Shown here: one piece after another, positions 60,034 to 64,000 of the stretch
Position numbering within the stretch: position 1 is the stretch's first letter
How the letters are laid out: every line of letters begins with the position of its first letter
Origin: Cyathus striatus
Lineage: Eukaryota > Basidiomycota > Agaricomycetes > Agaricales > Nidulariaceae
Length of the DNA: 64,000 nucleotides
NCBI GenBank assembly: GCA_025738555.1
Contig: JAOVFP010000003.1
Coordinates: 1,488,001 to 1,552,000, forward strand
Reading direction: 5' to 3'
Translations under genes and position numbers: made by a program
The notes under the pieces: model-generated
The model's database searches: none
Told to the model about the DNA's origin: nothing
What the model saw: the letters and a program-made list of their open reading frames with translations, nothing else

Positions 60034-60306
60034 TATGAGTAACCACCTTTGCGATTAAAATTTGTTGCCGTGCAGCCACACCAATTAACAAAACTCGCAT
60101 TATACATACTATTACTTCGGATAAAGTAGCAAAATATTGCTGTACGCCACAAGAGGAGCCCAGAATTTATCATTAATATATTATTAAAAGTCAACCTATT
60201 CACAGTGCACGTCTTACACTTAGATGAAGTATGAAATATTGGGAAATTCATATGCAGATATTAACTCTACAGTTCAAAAAATTCGATCGTAAACACGAAG
60301 CGATAT

Positions 60307-60405
60307 CTCTCTGTCTGGGAGTTGAACCCAGCTTTCATGCGTAGATTGAAATTGGTATGAAAACTGGAATGACACGTGTGTGTATAACCGATATACTAAC
60401 AGAGA
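60307..60405 (-). pseudogene. tRNA-Asp(GTC)-like relic with ~27-base insert
   Basis: The minus strand reads acceptor TCTCTGT..ACAGAGA (7 of 7 pairs), D-stem GTAT/ATAC, anticodon-loop sequence with U33, GTC (60373-60371) and A37, and T-arm CTGGG TTCAACT CCCAG (5 of 5 pairs). The total length is 99 instead of ~72, consistent with an intron-like insert after A37, but the anticodon stem (CACAC against GCATG) pairs at only about 3 of 5 positions. It is therefore called a relic or a tRNA-derived repeat. Confidence 0.4.
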
Positions 60406-60770
60406 GTTAATAAATTAAACAGATATGCTGCATATGATGTGATCCTTCATAGATACCATAATATTTAATGCAGTAAAGGAATTTTGTAGATAAATAGAAG
60501 TTCAAGAGTGTGGTAGGATTTGTAAAGCACGAATTTGAGTATATGCAGCTGTATAGTAAGTTGGAATTGCGCCGTAGATGCAACGACTTGTATTACAAAT
60601 GAAGTCCTAACAGCAGTGCGAGGAGATAGGTAGCTACGGACATCGCCGTTTGTCTAAATTGGGTGTACACATTACAAATCCATTCAAGCTCACTTTATTC
60701 GCACATTGCAAGCTAATTGCAGACCACGTTACCAAGCAAAGTTAAGGATACTGTGCTGACACACCAGTAG

Positions 60771-62521
60771 CTTTCAATTTGATTGATCACTTCCGGTAAG
60801 CTGCGGGACAACGAACTGTTTAGTGAGTGGGGGTTCTATTGAGTGCATTTGGAATCATAATTGGCATGTGAGATCATTAAATTAATAAATTTGGGATCAA
60901 TCAATCAAATCAATTCTAGTTCAATGAGAAATCATTAGGAATCATTAGAGTGAAATCAATGACAATTACAAAAGAAATCAATGAGAAATAAATGTGCAAT
61001 CAATGAGAAATCAATCAAAAATCAGTCAAAAATCAATGGATAACTCGAAATTGTTAGGTACCCAACTACAGGATATACTAAATAGTAGGGTGGTTAACTA
61101 CATACATACACTTACTTTATCTACTAAACCATGAGTCCTTTTCTAACAAGTAAACTTTTCTCTATATTATACATACCTGGAGAGCGAAATCAATGTTGAA
61201 ATCAATCACTTGTACTTAGTTTAAATCACATTTCAAAGTGAAATCATTGCTGAAATCAATCCTTTTGGACTTCATAACATTATTGGTACAAGCTTGAAAT
61301 CAATGCTAAATTTAATGTTATTTTAATACTTGTCTTATATTTATTTTCATCATACATAAATGCACATATTTTGTAAAAAGTATTATATTAGTAATAATGC
61401 TACAGCTCAGAAAACATGATTACATGATTTCATTGTTCTAGCATTTTTGAAACTAGTACACCTCTGTGAAGGCTATAGAATAGAATGAAATAATATATGA
61501 TTTTATTATTTATTTCGCATTTATCACCAATTTGTCTCTCATTGATTTCCCTGTGATATAACATTGATTTTAGTATTTATTTCGCATTTATTACCAATCT
61601 ATTTCTCATTGATTTCCCTGTGATATAACATTGATTTTAGTATTTATTTCGCATTTATTACCAATCTATTTCTCATTGATTTCCCTGTGATATAACATTT
61701 ATTTTAGTATTTATTTCGCATTTATTACCAATCTATTTCTCATTGATTTCCCTGTGATATAACATTGATTTTAGTATTTATTTCGCATTTATTACCAATC
61801 TATTTCTCATTGATTTCCCTGTGATATAACATTGATTTTAGTATTTATTTCGCATTTATTACCAATCTATTTCTCATTGATTTCCCTGTGATATAACATT
61901 GATTTTAGTATTTATTTCGCATTTATTACCTATTGATTTCCCATTGATTTCCCATTGATTTCCCTATGTAATAACATTGATTTTAGCATTGATTTCAAGC
62001 TTGTACCAATAATGTTATGAAGTCCAAAAGGATTGATTTCAGCAATGATTTCACTTTGAAATGTGATTTAAACTAAGTACAAGTGATTGATTTCAACATT
62101 GATTTCGCTCTCCAGGTATGTATAATATAGAGAAAAGTTTACTTGTTAGAAAAGGACTCATGGTTTAGTAGATAAAGTAAGTGTATGTATGTAGTTAACC
62201 ACCCTACTATTTAGTATATCCTGTAGTTGGGTACCTAACAATTTCGAGTTATCCATTGATTTTTGACTGATTTTTGATTGATTTCTCATTGATTGCACAT
62301 TTATTTCCCATTGATTTCTTTTGTAATTGTCATTGATTTCACTCTAATGATTCCTAATGATTTCTCATTGAACTAGAATTGATTTGATTGATTGATCCCA
62401 AATTTATTAATTTAATGATCTCACATGCCAATTATGATTCTAAATGCACTCAATAGAACCCCCACTCACTAAACAGTTCGTTGTCCCGCAGCTTACCGGA
62501 AGTGATCAATCAAATTGAAAG
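60771..62521. mobile_element. 1.75 kb foldback element with ~550 bp arms
   Basis: The left arm starts CTTTCAATTTGATTGATCAC and the right arm ends in its exact reverse complement at 62521. The arms stay paired over several hundred bases, for example AGCTGCGGGACAACGAACTG and its complement, and contain dense AATCAATGAGAAATC words. The loop (about 61330-61970) holds a 67-bp minisatellite. There is no coding frame. The last bases outside the arms (GTAGC / GCCAC) almost pair too; no target duplication was identified. Confidence 0.85.
61494..61960 (+). repeat. 67-bp minisatellite, about 6-7 units
   Basis: Unit with GATTTTAGTATTTATTTCGC, ATTACCAATCTATTTCTCAT and TGATTTCCCTGTGATATAAC. The ACATTG/ACATTT word recurs at 61561, 61628 and 61695, giving a period of 67. 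Internal units are almost identical; the first and last are diverged. It sits in the loop of the foldback element. Confidence 0.9.
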
Positions 62522-63078
62522 CCACGACTTGCTGACAAACTACCACAACTGCCCCATCACAAACTCTTCAGCAAGTTGAACTTCATGATGCAATATGCAT
62601 GGAATTCTCATTTTAAAAAAACAGATAAATAGCTCATATGTCTGTTGATATGAAATGGACTTAATGTTCATATCACCGTAAGTGCACATATGTGTGTGTC
62701 CCCTTTCTCCCTTTTACCTAACCTTTCATACCTTTCTACTTACTTACACATTCTCTTTATATCTTTATACTATGGCCACTTGTAGATACATATAAATACC
62801 TACCAGTAGATACACATATACCTCAGTCGTTATACCATACAATAACACTGAGGTAAGACTCTTAGTATACTTTCTACTTATATCCAGGTACTGATATCAC
62901 GCATAGATTAGAACACTTACAGTGGGTATAGGTACAGTCATTATACCATACAATAACACTGAGATTAGAACACTTACAGTGGGTATAGGATATTCCTTTC
63001 TACAATGTCTGAGCTAGTAAGTCTCAGCACACCTCATTCTTCTCAGTTCTTATTTCATACACTCACAATCTATCCAAC
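62522..63078. other. Spacer upstream of the aldo/keto reductase
   Basis: No gene. A direct repeat containing TTATACCATACAATAACACT occurs near 62830-62850 and 62941-62960, each followed by related GTGGGTATAGG/CTTAG words. No firm promoter element can be named. Confidence 0.4.
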
Positions 63079-64000
63079 AATGTCTCTCTTTGCAGCTCCC
63101 ACTCAACCACCAGCAAACTTGGCAGATACCATCTCCTCTCTCCCAATGCAGGTATTCACATATCGCCTTTGCAGCTTGGAGGAGTGAGCATCGGTGATAA
63201 ATGGGACGATATCGGTATGGGTACCAACTCCAAAGAAGACAGCTTCAAGCTCCTTGATGCCTTCTTCAACAATGGCAGAAACTTTATCGATACTGCCAAT
63301 CTTTAGTGCGTATTTAATTTAACTGAGTGACTGTGTAATGCAACTCAACTTACTTTTGGGCTTACAGTCAAGATGGAACATCCGAGATGTTCATTGGTGA
63401 ATAGGCCGAGAAACGTGGCATTAGAGATCAGTTGTTTATTGCTACGAAGGTCTGTCAATCAATTTCGACATTAAGAAAATTGAGAACTAATGTATCTCTA
63501 AAGTATTCGCTTAATCACACTACACGTAACCCATCTATCCAGCAGAAGATTCTGTACTCTGGAACAAACACTAAGGCACTCAATGTATCACTAATCGAAT
63601 CCCTTAAAAAGCTCCGCACAACATATATTGACTTACTCTATGTACACTTCTGGGACTTTGATACCAGTGTAGAAGAAGTTATGCGGTCCTTGCATACCGT
63701 TATTCTTCAAGGAAAAGTTCTTTCTTTATCTTGTAAGACAATTACTACTACTCCACACAAAAAATGTATACTAAAATCGAGCGCCAGGGAATCTCCAATG
63801 CACCTGCTTGGGTCATCGCTAAAGCCAACCAATATGCTCGTGACCATGGTCTTACACCGTTCTCAGTGTACCAAGGCGCATGGAATGTGTTGGAGCGTTC
63901 CTTCGGACACGATATTGTTCCCATGGCTCATGATCAAGGTATGCATATCCCTCTTCTCTACATCCCTAACGAAGTCTCATCTTACATGATTAGGAATGGC
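63079..64000 (+). pseudogene. Aldo/keto reductase (aryl-alcohol dehydrogenase type), partial, disrupted
   Basis: Opens MSLFAAPTQPPAN (ATG 63079) and, one frame over, runs KLGRYHLLSPNAGIHISPLQ, LGGVSIGDKWDDIG, LLDAFFNNGRNFIDTAN (63305), intron, QDGTSEMFIGE-stop-AEKRG (TAG at 63402-63404 where the family has Trp), intron 63450-63503, LKKLRTTYIDLLYVHFWDFD with the active-site Tyr/His region, and GISNAPAWVIAKANQYARDH to DQG at the window edge. The family comprises NADPH-dependent reductases of aromatic aldehydes (AAD/AKR9 type). A frameshift between 63105 and 63115 and the TAG make it non-functional unless these are sequence errors. The catalytic Asp/Tyr come from family knowledge. The 3' end lies beyond the window. 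Confidence 0.7.

Overview
The window looks like a repeat-dense stretch of a basidiomycete (Agaricomycete-type) nuclear genome. Supporting signs are short 45-60 bp GT..AG introns, an Rtt107/Brc1-like multi-BRCT gene with the usual fungal exon pattern, a TPR-CHAT protein, an aryl-alcohol-dehydrogenase-type aldo/keto reductase, and remnants of several protein families I know only from uncharacterised Agaricomycete predictions. No species is claimed, and no database search could be run.

Layout. 1-12.47 kb: two near-identical 5.2 kb DNA transposons in opposite orientation (8-5227 and 7248-12469) flank 2 kb holding the 5' half of a BRCT gene. The element encodes a five-exon, ~1,500-residue transposase: BED-like finger, RNase H-like core resembling the P-element/THAP9 group, and C-terminal zinc fingers. 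Copy 1 is open; copy 2 is frameshifted. 12.5-19.4 kb: AT-rich DNA with low-complexity tracts and no convincing gene. 19.4-24.2 kb: a decayed minus-strand gene of an unnamed Agaricomycete family, split by a solo LTR that itself carries a 1.57 kb DNA element. 27.1-34.3 kb: a broken Copia element (minus strand) interrupted by a 3.6 kb element with repeat-built ends and a 1.05 kb element carrying a minisatellite. 35.3-39.6 kb: relics of a second P-like transposase, a pogo-type transposase and a DUF6589-like protein. 39.9-47.0 kb: a second, heavily nested copy of the repeat-ended element. 47.8-51.1 kb: the best intact host-type gene, a four-exon TPR-CHAT protein (minus). 52.9-57.7 kb: GC-richer DNA with a decayed second copy of the BRCT gene and a short minus-strand gene end. 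57.9-59.1 kb: a hAT-like element with a perfect 8-bp duplication carrying a gene-like fragment and a nested MITE. 60.8-62.5 kb: a 1.75 kb foldback element. 63.1 kb to the end: an aldo/keto reductase with a frameshift and a nonsense codon.

Reading. Most of the window is layered transposon insertion, and the insertion order can be read from target-site duplications. The most interesting system is the P-like element pair: the left outer flank GAGTAAG (1-7) is the reverse complement of the flank at 7240-7246. The target duplication is therefore split between the two copies in inverted orientation, which points to an inversion or an aberrant transposition that cut the BRCT gene in two.
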